Shown here: positions 25,053 to 32,643 of the stretch, piece after piece
Layout: every line of letters starts with the position of its first letter
How positions within the stretch are numbered: position 1 is the stretch's first letter
Source of the DNA: Sphingobium psychrophilum
Lineage (GTDB): Bacteria; Pseudomonadota; Alphaproteobacteria; Sphingomonadales; Sphingomonadaceae
DNA length: 64,000 nucleotides
Direction of reading: 5' to 3'
Assembly (NCBI RefSeq): GCF_012927105.1
Contig: NZ_JABBFV010000002.1
Coordinates: 124,001-188,000 of the forward strand
Position numbers and translations under genes: made by a program
Notes under the pieces: generated by a model
Seen by the model: only the letters and a program-made list of their open reading frames with translations
What the model was told of the DNA's origin: nothing
Database searches by the model: none

Positions 25053-27221
25053 ATGAAGACCATGCAACTGCAAAAGGCCGATGACGGCTTCGCGATCCTG
25101 ACCCTCAATGCGGAAGGATCGATGAACGTCGTCAACGACGCCTTCATCGCCGACATGGAAGCGGCGACGAAGCAGATCGCGGAAGATGACGGCATTAAGG
25201 GCGTCATCCTGACATCGGCCAAGGCCAGCTTCATGGCGGGCGCGGACCTCAAGCAACTGGTCAACGGCTTCGGCACGCTGACGGCCAAGGAGGCTTACGC
25301 CTTCTCCAAGCGCGCGACGGACATGCACCGGGCGATCGAACAGTCGGGCAAGCCCTGGGTCGCGGCGATCAACGGGCTGGCGCTGGGTGGTGGGTTCGAA
25401 CTCGCGCTGGCCTGCCATCGCCGCATATTGGTGGACGACGCGAAGGTTCAAGTCGGCCTGCCCGAAGTCAATGTCGGCCTGCTCCCCGGATCGGGCGGTA
25501 CGGTGCGGCTTGGCCTCATTGCGGGCATGAAGACCGCGCTCGACCTGCTGCTGTCGGGCCGTTCGGTCGGTCCGGCCGAAGCGCTGAAACTCAAGATCGT
25601 GGACGAAATTGCTCCCGCCGACACCCTGATCGATGCAGCCAAGGTATGGCTTGCGACCGCGCCCAATCCAATCAAGCCCTGGGACGTCAAGGGCTGGACC
25701 CCGCCGCAGAAGAAAGGGCTGACCGTCCCTGAAGATTCCACCGCTTACATGATGGCGGCAGGCGGCATCGCTAAGGTCGGCTATAACCAGCCAGCCCCGC
25801 TCGCCATCCTCAATTGCGTCTTCCAGGGCCTGCAACTCCCCTTCGACAAGGCGCTGGCGGTAGAGGGCAAATATTTCGCCAAGCTGCTCACCGATCCGGT
25901 CGCGCGCAACATCATCCGCACGACCTTCATTTCCAAACAGGCCGCCGAAAAGGGCGCGCGCCGCCCCGAAGGCTTTGAGAAATTCGCGGCGAAGAAGGTC
26001 GGCGTGTTGGGCGCTGGCATGATGGGCGCTGGCATCGCCTATGTCTCCGCCAATGCGGGGATCGAGGTGATCCTGATCGACCGCGACACCGCGACCGCGC
26101 AGAAGGGCAAGGATTATGCCTCCAAGGTGCTGGGAAAATTGATCGAAAAGGGCAAGACGACGCAGGACAAGGCCCACGCCATCCTGGCGCGCATCACCCC
26201 TACCGACGATTTCGCCCTGCTCGACGGCTGCGACCTCGTGGTAGAGGCGGTGTTCGAGGATACCGGGATCAAGGCCGAAACGACGCGCAAGGCCGAAGCG
26301 GTGTTGCCCGACCATGCCGTGTTCGCCTCCAACACCTCCACCCTGCCGATCTCTCAACTGGCGCAGGCATCGCAGCGCCCCGACCAGTTTATCGGCCTGC
26401 ACTTCTTCTCGCCGGTCGAACGTATGGGCTTGGTCGAAGTAATCATGGGCAAGCAGACCAGCAAGGCGACGCTGGCCAAAGGCCTCGATTACATCGCCCA
26501 ACTGCGCAAGACGCCGATCGTCGTCAACGACAGCCGGGGCTTCTATACCAGCCGCGTGTTCCAGATGCTGATCCATGAAGGCGCGGCAATGCTGGCCGAA
26601 GGCGTGCCGCCTGCGGTGATCGAGAATGCGGCCAAGGCCGTTGGGATGCCCGTTGGCCCACTGGCGCTACTGGATGAACTGACGCTCGACCTGCCGCTCA
26701 AGATCGTCGACCAAGCGATCGCCGAGGAGGGCGACGCCTATACGCCGCCTGCTGGCGTTGCCGTCATGCGCCGGATGAAGGACGAGATCGGCCGTTCCAG
26801 CCGCAAGGCGGGCGGGGCCTTCTACGACTATCCCGAAGGCGGCAAGAAGCATCTGTGGAAGGGGCTGGCAGAACATTTTCCGGTCAAGGACGGCTGGGAT
26901 ATCGAGGAAATCAAGCAACGCTATCTCTATGCGCAGGCGATGGAAACCGCCCGCTGCCTGGAAGAAAATGTGCTGGAAACGCCGCAGGATGCCGACCTTG
27001 GCGCCATTTACGGCTGGGGCTTCCCGGCATGGACCGGCGGCACGATCAGCTATATCGACACCATCGGCATCGACAAATTCGTGCAGGAATCCGATCGCCT
27101 GGCGCAGCTATACGGCCCCCGCTTCCTGCCCTCCGCCTGGCTGCGCGACAAGGCGGCACGGGGTGAAGATTTCTACACCCCCGCCAGTGAAACCACGGTC
27201 AAGGAGCCGGTCCCGGCATGA
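25053..27221 (+). CDS. FadB/FadJ-like enoyl-CoA hydratase/3-hydroxyacyl-CoA dehydrogenase
   Basis: A 722-residue bifunctional beta-oxidation protein. Residues 1-200 are a crotonase domain with the oxyanion segment GADLKQLV and the glutamates of GGGFELALACH and LPEVNVGLLPGSGG. From about residue 310 is the 3-hydroxyacyl-CoA dehydrogenase, with NAD motif GVLGAGMMGAGIA and catalytic HFFSPVERM. It hydrates 2-enoyl-CoA and oxidises the 3-hydroxy product, feeding the thiolase upstream. Its stop overlaps the next gene (ATGA). Confidence 0.94.
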   Translation: MKTMQLQKADDGFAILTLNAEGSMNVVNDAFIADMEAATKQIAEDDGIKGVILTSAKASFMAGADLKQLVNGFGTLTAKEAYAFSKRATDMHRAIEQSGKPWVAAINGLALGGGFELALACHRRILVDDAKVQVGLPEVNVGLLPGSGGTVRLGLIAGMKTALDLLLSGRSVGPAEALKLKIVDEIAPADTLIDAAKVWLATAPNPIKPWDVKGWTPPQKKGLTVPEDSTAYMMAAGGIAKVGYNQPAPLAILNCVFQGLQLPFDKALAVEGKYFAKLLTDPVARNIIRTTFISKQAAEKGARRPEGFEKFAAKKVGVLGAGMMGAGIAYVSANAGIEVILIDRDTATAQKGKDYASKVLGKLIEKGKTTQDKAHAILARITPTDDFALLDGCDLVVEAVFEDTGIKAETTRKAEAVLPDHAVFASNTSTLPISQLAQASQRPDQFIGLHFFSPVERMGLVEVIMGKQTSKATLAKGLDYIAQLRKTPIVVNDSRGFYTSRVFQMLIHEGAAMLAEGVPPAVIENAAKAVGMPVGPLALLDELTLDLPLKIVDQAIAEEGDAYTPPAGVAVMRRMKDEIGRSSRKAGGAFYDYPEGGKKHLWKGLAEHFPVKDGWDIEEIKQRYLYAQAMETARCLEENVLETPQDADLGAIYGWGFPAWTGGTISYIDTIGIDKFVQESDRLAQLYGPRFLPSAWLRDKAARGEDFYTPASETTVKEPVPA

Positions 27222-28375
27222 GACGCCTCATCTTCGAACCGGAGCATGAACAGTTCCGCGACAGCGTCGTCAAGTTCATGAGCGCCGAAGTCGGCGCCCA
27301 TGCCGAGCGGTTCCGCGAACAGGGCATCGTCGATCGCGAGTTGTATCTCAAGGCCGGTGCGCAGGGCCTGCTCTGCACGTGGGCAGACGAGAAATATGGC
27401 GGCGCGGGGATCGACGATTTCCGCTTCGAACAGATCATCATCGAAGAAAATATGCGCCATGGCGATGTGGGTTTCTACATCAACCTGCATAATGATCTCG
27501 TCGCGCCCTATATCGCCAAGCTGGGCAATGACGAACAGAAGGACCGCTGGATGCCCGGCATCGTCAGCGGCGAAAAGATACTCGCCGTCGCGATGACTGA
27601 ACCTTCGACCGGCAGCGACCTGGCCGGGATGCGCACCAGCGCCACCGATCGGGGCGACCATTGGCTGCTCAATGGCGCGAAAACCTATATCTCGAACGGC
27701 ATATTGGGCGACCTGATCGTGGTTGCGGCGCGGACCGATCCCAACAGCCGCCACGGCCTTGGCCTGTTCGTGGTCGAACGCGGCATGGAGGGGTTCGAGC
27801 GCGGCCGCAAACTCGCCAAGATGGGCCTGAAGGCGCAGGACACGGCCGAACTTTTCTTCAACGATGTGAAGGTGCCCAAGGCCAATGTGCTGGGCGATCC
27901 GACCCAGGGCTTCAAATATCTTGCCCGCTTCCTGGCGCAGGAACGACTGGTGGCCGCGATCGGCTTCATGGCGACGGCGCAGACCGCCTTCGACATCACG
28001 CTCGATTATGTAAAGGAGCGCAAGGCGTTCGGCAAACCGATCGGCGCGTTCCAGAACACCCGGTTCAAGATGGCGTCGATGCGCGCCGAACTGGACGCGC
28101 TTCAAACCTATGTCGACCAGTGCGTCCTGCTGCTCAACGGAGGCGAACTGACGGCGGAGGATGCGTCGGCCGCCAAGCTGCTTGCCAGCGAACTGGAAGG
28201 CCGGGTGATGGACGAATGCGTCCAATTGCACGGCGGCGCGGGCTATATGGAAGAATATCGCATCAGTCGCATGTATACCGACGCACGGATCAGCCGTATC
28301 TTTGCCGGCACCAGCGAAATCATGCGCGAAATCATCGGGCGGGGGCTGGGGCTGGACGAGCGCAAGCTGTCCTGA
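27218..28375 (+). CDS. Acyl-CoA dehydrogenase
   Basis: A 385-residue acyl-CoA dehydrogenase. It contains MTEPSTGSDLAG, GAKTYISNG and the C-terminal LHGGAGYMEEY. The MCAD catalytic Glu position is Ala (IFAGTSE), while E242 in AQERL is at the isovaleryl/long-chain-type position and is the probable base. It introduces the 2,3-double bond and passes electrons to ETF. Its ATG overlaps the FadB-like stop, so synthesis is coupled. Confidence 0.93.
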   Translation: MRRLIFEPEHEQFRDSVVKFMSAEVGAHAERFREQGIVDRELYLKAGAQGLLCTWADEKYGGAGIDDFRFEQIIIEENMRHGDVGFYINLHNDLVAPYIAKLGNDEQKDRWMPGIVSGEKILAVAMTEPSTGSDLAGMRTSATDRGDHWLLNGAKTYISNGILGDLIVVAARTDPNSRHGLGLFVVERGMEGFERGRKLAKMGLKAQDTAELFFNDVKVPKANVLGDPTQGFKYLARFLAQERLVAAIGFMATAQTAFDITLDYVKERKAFGKPIGAFQNTRFKMASMRAELDALQTYVDQCVLLLNGGELTAEDASAAKLLASELEGRVMDECVQLHGGAGYMEEYRISRMYTDARISRIFAGTSEIMREIIGRGLGLDERKLS

Positions 28376-28396
28376 TCCGCTGCCGGGAGAGTGTTG

Positions 28397-29251
28397 ATGT
28401 TGAACCTGGATCGCCTGCGGGACTTCGCCATTCCCGCGGCGGAGGATATATGCGATCCGCGCAGCGCCATCCTCTACGCGCTGGGCGTGGGCGCGGGCCT
28501 CGCGCCGATCGACGAACAGCATCTGGTGTTCGAGCGTGACCTTGCGGTGTTGCCGACCATGGCGCTGGTGCTGGGCACGCCCGGCTTCTGGCCGATGGCG
28601 GCCGAACTGGGCTGGGACTGGCCGAACATTCTGCATGGTGAACAGAGCTTGCGCCTGCTCCGTCCGCTGGAGCTGGGTCAGCTGGTCCATGGCCGGATCG
28701 AAATTGGCGATATCGCCGATAAGGGACCTGGCAAGCCTGCACTGGTACGGGCAAAACGCACCCTGATGACCCCGACCGATCTGGTGATTGCGGAGATGGA
28801 AGAGACTTGGGTGCTGCGCGGCGCGGGCGGCTTTGGCGGGCCGCGCGATCTGCCCGGTGCGGCGGCCACGGCGATGCCAGACGAACCGGCGCACGCCATG
28901 CTCGACCTGCCGACCGCGATCAACCAAGCGCTGCTCTATCGCCTGACCGGGGATCGCAACCCACTGCATGTGGACGCAGGGACCGCGGCGTCGGCCGGGT
29001 TCGATCGCCCTATCCTGCACGGGCTGGCGACGATGGGGCTGGTCGGGCGGGCACTGGTCCATCTGTGCTGCGACGGCAATCCCGCTTTCCTGACCGCCAT
29101 CAGCGCGCGTTTCACCGCCCCGGTCTGGCCGGGGGAAACGGTGCGCACGGAAATCTGGCGCGATGGCGTTGATGTGCTGTTTCGCGCCAGCGTGCCCGAA
29201 CGCTGCGTTGTGGTAATGGATGGCGGACAGGCCTGCGTAGCCGGATTTTGA
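28397..29251 (+). CDS. MaoC-type enoyl-CoA hydratase 2
   Basis: A 284-residue double hot-dog protein. The N-terminal half resembles the non-catalytic hydratase-2 domain (ICDPRSAILYALGVGAG). The C-terminal half carries YRLTGDRNPLHVD, the catalytic motif of (R)-specific hydratase 2 as in the D-specific half of MFE-2. It would hydrate 2-enoyl-CoA to (3R)-hydroxyacyl-CoA. GGGAGA sits six bases before the ATG at 28397. Together with the SDR that follows it may form an R-specific route parallel to the FadB-like enzyme. Confidence 0.89.
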   Translation: MLNLDRLRDFAIPAAEDICDPRSAILYALGVGAGLAPIDEQHLVFERDLAVLPTMALVLGTPGFWPMAAELGWDWPNILHGEQSLRLLRPLELGQLVHGRIEIGDIADKGPGKPALVRAKRTLMTPTDLVIAEMEETWVLRGAGGFGGPRDLPGAAATAMPDEPAHAMLDLPTAINQALLYRLTGDRNPLHVDAGTAASAGFDRPILHGLATMGLVGRALVHLCCDGNPAFLTAISARFTAPVWPGETVRTEIWRDGVDVLFRASVPERCVVVMDGGQACVAGF

Positions 29252-29268
29252 AGGGAACGGGAACTAAC

Positions 29269-30096
29269 GTGAAGATATTGGATGGTAAGGTCGCCCTGGT
29301 ATCCGGGTCGGGTCGCGGCATTGGCAAGGCGATCGCGCTCAAGCTGGCGCGCAATGGCGCGCATATCGTCGTCAACGACCTGGACCATGACGTCGCCCAT
29401 GCGACCGCGGCAGAGATAGAGGCGCTTGGCGTGCGCGCAGTGGTGTGCGTGGGTGACGTAACGGCGCTGGATTTCGGCGAACAATTCATCGCTGCGGCGG
29501 TCGATGCTTTCGGCACGATCGATATCATCATCAACAATGCCGGTTACGCCTGGGATTCGGTGCTGCAAAAGACCAGCGACGAACAATGGATGGCGATGCT
29601 GGACGTGCATCTAAGCGCGCCGTTCCGTATCCTGCGCGCCGCCCAACCCGTGATCGCGGCGGCCGCCAAGGCGGAGATTGCCGCACATGGCCGCGCCACG
29701 CGGCGCACCGTCGTCAACATCTCCTCGGTCGCCGGGCTTGGCGGCAATCCGGGGCAGGCGGGCTATGCCGCGGGCAAGGCCGGGATCGTGGGCCTGACCA
29801 AGACCGTGATGAAGGAATGGGGCCGCTATAATGTCACCGTCAACGCCGTGGCCTTCGGGGCGATCATGACCCGGATGACGGCGGGCGAAGCTGGCAGTTC
29901 GACCATCAATGTGAAGGGCAAGGACATCAAGGCCGGTGTCAGCGACGAAATCCTCGAAGCGATGGAAAAGGGCATACCGCTGGGCCGCGCGGGCACGCCG
30001 GAGGAAGCGGCAGGCGCCGTCTATCTGCTGTGCCTGCCCGAAGCGGACTATATCACCGGCCAGGTCATCGTCGCGGGCGGCGGCTGGCAGCTATAG
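29269..30096 (+). CDS. SDR, MFE-2-like 3-hydroxyacyl-CoA dehydrogenase
   Basis: A 275-residue SDR with VSGSGRGIG, NNAG and Ser/Tyr/Lys in NISSVAG...YAAGK. The start is GTG at 29269 after GGGAA; an earlier in-frame TTG overlaps the hydratase stop. Its place right after the hydratase-2 gene suggests that it oxidises (3R)-hydroxyacyl-CoA, as the SDR half of MFE-2 does. This is inferred from order and fold. It ends the operon, just before a stem-loop. Confidence 0.86.
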   Translation: MKILDGKVALVSGSGRGIGKAIALKLARNGAHIVVNDLDHDVAHATAAEIEALGVRAVVCVGDVTALDFGEQFIAAAVDAFGTIDIIINNAGYAWDSVLQKTSDEQWMAMLDVHLSAPFRILRAAQPVIAAAAKAEIAAHGRATRRTVVNISSVAGLGGNPGQAGYAAGKAGIVGLTKTVMKEWGRYNVTVNAVAFGAIMTRMTAGEAGSSTINVKGKDIKAGVSDEILEAMEKGIPLGRAGTPEEAAGAVYLLCLPEADYITGQVIVAGGGWQL

Positions 30097-30104
30097 GCGG
30101 GCGG

Positions 30105-30128
30105 GGGCGGGGCATCGACGCCCCGCCT
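30105..30128. terminator. Stem-loop between convergent genes
   Basis: The arms GGCGGGGC and GCCCCGCC enclose a six-base loop between the plus-strand operon ending at 30096 and the minus-strand gene ending at 30135. No T-run follows on either side, so it is a terminator-like hairpin only. Confidence 0.45.
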
Positions 30129-30134
30129 TACCGG

Positions 30135-30641
30135 TCAGGCGGGCCAGGTCGGCGGGCGCCCCTGCATCCCCGCAAAGATCGGCCGCATCGGTTCGGGCAC
30201 CTGCCCGGCACCGACACCCGTACCGAAATTCAGGCCACGTCGTTCATGGATGCGCCAGCCGTCGGGCGTCCGCCGCAACCGGTCCTCATAGCCGCCCACC
30301 GCCAGCAGATCGGCGGCACGCAACGGATCGGCATCGGGAATGGCGAACCAATGCCAGGCCAGGATGCGGCTGGCCGCGCGCGCTTCGTCGCCATCCACCT
30401 CGATCACGACATTGGTGACATTGTGGCAGCAGCCCAGCAACGCGCCCTGATAGGTCATGCATTGCGCATTGATGGCCTCCCGCCCCACCGCCTTCGCCCC
30501 GCCGAAATCGATGATCCCGTCGGGGGTGAACACCTCGTCGGCAATCCGGTGATAGTGCATCGCATCGATCAGATGGGCGTAGCGATACAGGCATTCCTCT
30601 ATCGCGATCCGGTCGGCCAGAATGTGGAGACTGTGCGTCAT
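30135..30641 (-). CDS. NTF2/SnoaL-like small protein
   Basis: A 168-residue NTF2-fold protein. It shows ECLYRYAHLIDAMHYHRIADEVFTPDGIIDFGG at the N-terminus, CHNVTNVVIEVDGDEA in the middle and RRTPDGWRIHERR near the end, then a Pro-rich tail. The start at 30641 lies five bases after the SDR stop. It is the last gene of the MDR, SDR, SnoaL unit. The fold fits a dehydratase or isomerase, and the substrate is unknown. Confidence 0.8.
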   Translation of the reverse strand: MTHSLHILADRIAIEECLYRYAHLIDAMHYHRIADEVFTPDGIIDFGGAKAVGREAINAQCMTYQGALLGCCHNVTNVVIEVDGDEARAASRILAWHWFAIPDADPLRAADLLAVGGYEDRLRRTPDGWRIHERRGLNFGTGVGAGQVPEPMRPIFAGMQGRPPTWPA

Positions 30642-30645
30642 GATA

Positions 30646-31422
30646 TCAGCCGCAACCAACCACGCCGCCATCGACCGGAATCTGCGCGCCCGTGACATAG
30701 GCACCCGCCCGCGAACATAGAAACACGACGATTCCGGCAATATCGTCCGGCTTGCCCAGCCGGCCCAGTGGGATATGGGCCAGCAATCCCGCGTCAACGC
30801 TATCCTCATCGCGCATATGCGCGGTCATCTTGGTCGGGAAGAAACCGGGAATGACCGCATTCACCGTGATGTTGCGCGCGGCCAAATCGCCCGCCAGATC
30901 GCGGGTCATCATATGGACCGCAGCCTTGCTGGCGGCATAGCTATAGGCGCTCAGCCGCTCTGTCTTCATCCCCGCGACCGACCCGATATTGATGATCCGC
31001 GCCGGATCGTCGTCGGTTCCTGCCGCGCCCAGTTCGGGCAGCAATTCGCGCACCATGGTGAAGGGCGTCTGGACATTCACCGCCATCACGCCGGGCCACG
31101 CCTTGTCGGGGAAACTGTCTATCTCGCCGCCCCAGGTCTTGCCCGCATTATTGACCAGGATATGGCACGCCCCCACGGCATCGCGGTAGCGCGCGACCAG
31201 ATCGACTGCGGCCTCCGGCGTCGAAAGATCGGCGGGCAGGGGGATGCAACTGCCCAATGTCCCCATCTCGCTGGCCGCCGCCTCGCAGATATCGGCCTTG
31301 CGCGACGTGATCGCCACGGTTGCGCCCGCGCGCAGCAGTCCTTCGGCGATCATCCGGCCCAGCCCCTGCGCGCCGCCGGTGACGATCGCCTTCTTGCCCG
31401 CCAGGCTGAACAGGTCGCTCAC
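30646..31422 (-). CDS. SDR family oxidoreductase
   Basis: A 258-residue classical SDR with TGGAQGLG, NNAG and Ser/Tyr/Lys in NIGSVAG...YAASK. The start is GTG and overlaps the stop of the upstream medium-chain dehydrogenase (GTGA). It is a probable paralogue of the SDR at 16962-17738. Middle gene of a three-gene unit. Confidence 0.87.
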   Translation of the reverse strand: MSDLFSLAGKKAIVTGGAQGLGRMIAEGLLRAGATVAITSRKADICEAAASEMGTLGSCIPLPADLSTPEAAVDLVARYRDAVGACHILVNNAGKTWGGEIDSFPDKAWPGVMAVNVQTPFTMVRELLPELGAAGTDDDPARIINIGSVAGMKTERLSAYSYAASKAAVHMMTRDLAGDLAARNITVNAVIPGFFPTKMTAHMRDEDSVDAGLLAHIPLGRLGKPDDIAGIVVFLCSRAGAYVTGAQIPVDGGVVGCG

Positions 31423-32420
31423 ATCGTCACCACGACTTTACCGAATTTGTGACTGTCGCGCAGATGCAGCAGCGCGTCCTTGGCCTGCGCCAACGGATAG
31501 GTGGCTTCGATCACGGGCCTGATCTGATGCTCGCCCGCAAAAGCCAGCATCTCCTGGAAATCCTGCGGATCGCCCACCTGGCTGCCGACGATGCTGGCGC
31601 TTTTCAGGAAGATGTCGGTCGCATTGAACTTGATCTCATTGCCCGCGGTCGACCCGTATATGACGATGCGCGCGCCCGGATTGATCGCACGGACATAGTT
31701 GGCGAAGCTGGGCGCAGGCGCGCCGTCCAGCACGACGTCGACGCCGCCAGTCAATTTGCCGACCTGCTTGCGCCAGTCGGGATCGGTGTAGAGCAGGCCG
31801 CCCTTGGCCCCCATGGCAATGGCGCGGTCGATGACCTCCTGGTTCTCGCCGGTGACATAGACGTTGGCACCCTTGGCGACGGCAAAGGCCAGGCCGAAGG
31901 TGGCAACACCGCCGCCCACGCCGCTGATCAGCAGCGTCTCGCCCGCCTGCAACCGCCCCTTGAACATCAGCGCGCGCCAGGACGTGAGTGCCGTCAGCGG
32001 CATCGCGCCGGCTTCCTCAAAGCTCATAAAGGCGGGCTTGGGTGCCAGGTTTTCGACCGGTACGCAGATATATTCGGCGATTGTGCCCGCAAAGGGCATG
32101 CCCAGCAGGCCGAAATCGGCGGCGGGCGCATGACGGTTCGGGCCCCAGTTGCGGGCGGGGTACAGGACGACCTCGTCGCCTTCGCTTGCCCCGGTCACGC
32201 CCTCGCCGATCATGTCGACCACGCCCGCGCCGTCGCAACCCAGCGTCGTGGGCACGGTCATGCCGGGATATTGGCCATGGGTGATGAACAGTTCGCGGTG
32301 ATTGATCGACGCAGCCTTGATCGCGACCCGGACTTCGCCGGGGCCGGGCACGGGCGTTTCGACATCCGCCACGATAACGGAATCGGGTCCGTCGATCTTT
32401 TCGAGATACAGGGCCTTCAT
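31419..32420 (-). CDS. Medium-chain dehydrogenase/reductase (quinone-oxidoreductase-like)
   Basis: A 333-residue MDR protein with GPGEVRVAIKAASINHRE, GCDGAGVVDMIG and the cofactor segment LLISGVGGGVATFGLAFA. The catalytic zinc Cys is absent and the structural zinc Cys cluster is missing, so it is likely zinc-free and acts on an enone or quinone-like C=C bond. AGGAAAGG precedes the ATG at 32420. It faces the MalT-like regulator gene, and the CCTAT-N6-ATAGG dyad at 32537 lies between the two. Confidence 0.86.
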   Translation of the reverse strand: MKALYLEKIDGPDSVIVADVETPVPGPGEVRVAIKAASINHRELFITHGQYPGMTVPTTLGCDGAGVVDMIGEGVTGASEGDEVVLYPARNWGPNRHAPAADFGLLGMPFAGTIAEYICVPVENLAPKPAFMSFEEAGAMPLTALTSWRALMFKGRLQAGETLLISGVGGGVATFGLAFAVAKGANVYVTGENQEVIDRAIAMGAKGGLLYTDPDWRKQVGKLTGGVDVVLDGAPAPSFANYVRAINPGARIVIYGSTAGNEIKFNATDIFLKSASIVGSQVGDPQDFQEMLAFAGEHQIRPVIEATYPLAQAKDALLHLRDSHKFGKVVVTM

Positions 32421-32536
32421 GGTCAACCTTTCCTGATGCGTCGGCGCGGCTGTTGGGATCGCCTGCCTTTTTCTGGACGGCGCGCCCGCGACGCAGCCTG
32501 TCATGCCATCAGGACAATGTTATGGCGCGCTCATGA

Positions 32537-32552
32537 CCTATCTGTGGATAGG
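32537..32552. promoter_or_regulatory. Perfect CCTAT-N6-ATAGG dyad
   Basis: CCTAT-CTGTGG-ATAGG lies 91 bases before the MalT-like regulator start (32644) and 116 bases before the divergent MDR start (32420). The inverted repeat extends to CCTATC/GATAGG. If the MalT-like protein recognises this box, it would control itself and the divergent unit. Confidence 0.65.
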
Positions 32553-32611
32553 AAAAGGGGATTGCATTTCAGATTTCAGCGGTCAGAATATATTTACAAG
32601 AATAAAACGAA

Positions 32612-32629
32612 TCGTGCCACGCAGCACGA
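32612..32629. promoter_or_regulatory. TCGTGC-N6-GCACGA dyad in the regulator leader
   Basis: A perfect inverted repeat with 6-bp arms, two bases before the AGGAGAG ribosome-binding site of the MalT-like gene. It could be a protein site or an mRNA hairpin affecting translation. Confidence 0.35.
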
Positions 32630-32643
32630 ACAGGAGAGACTGA

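Noticed and set aside
23675..26576. Antisense frames of more than 500 codons opposite the thiolase and FadB-like genes
   Set aside because: Composition artefact of GC-rich coding DNA; the sense genes carry all catalytic motifs.
15716..28375. Loss of the catalytic Glu in both acyl-CoA dehydrogenases
   Set aside because: The residue is absent at the MCAD position, but a Glu is present at the isovaleryl/long-chain-type position (E246 and E242), so neither enzyme appears dead.
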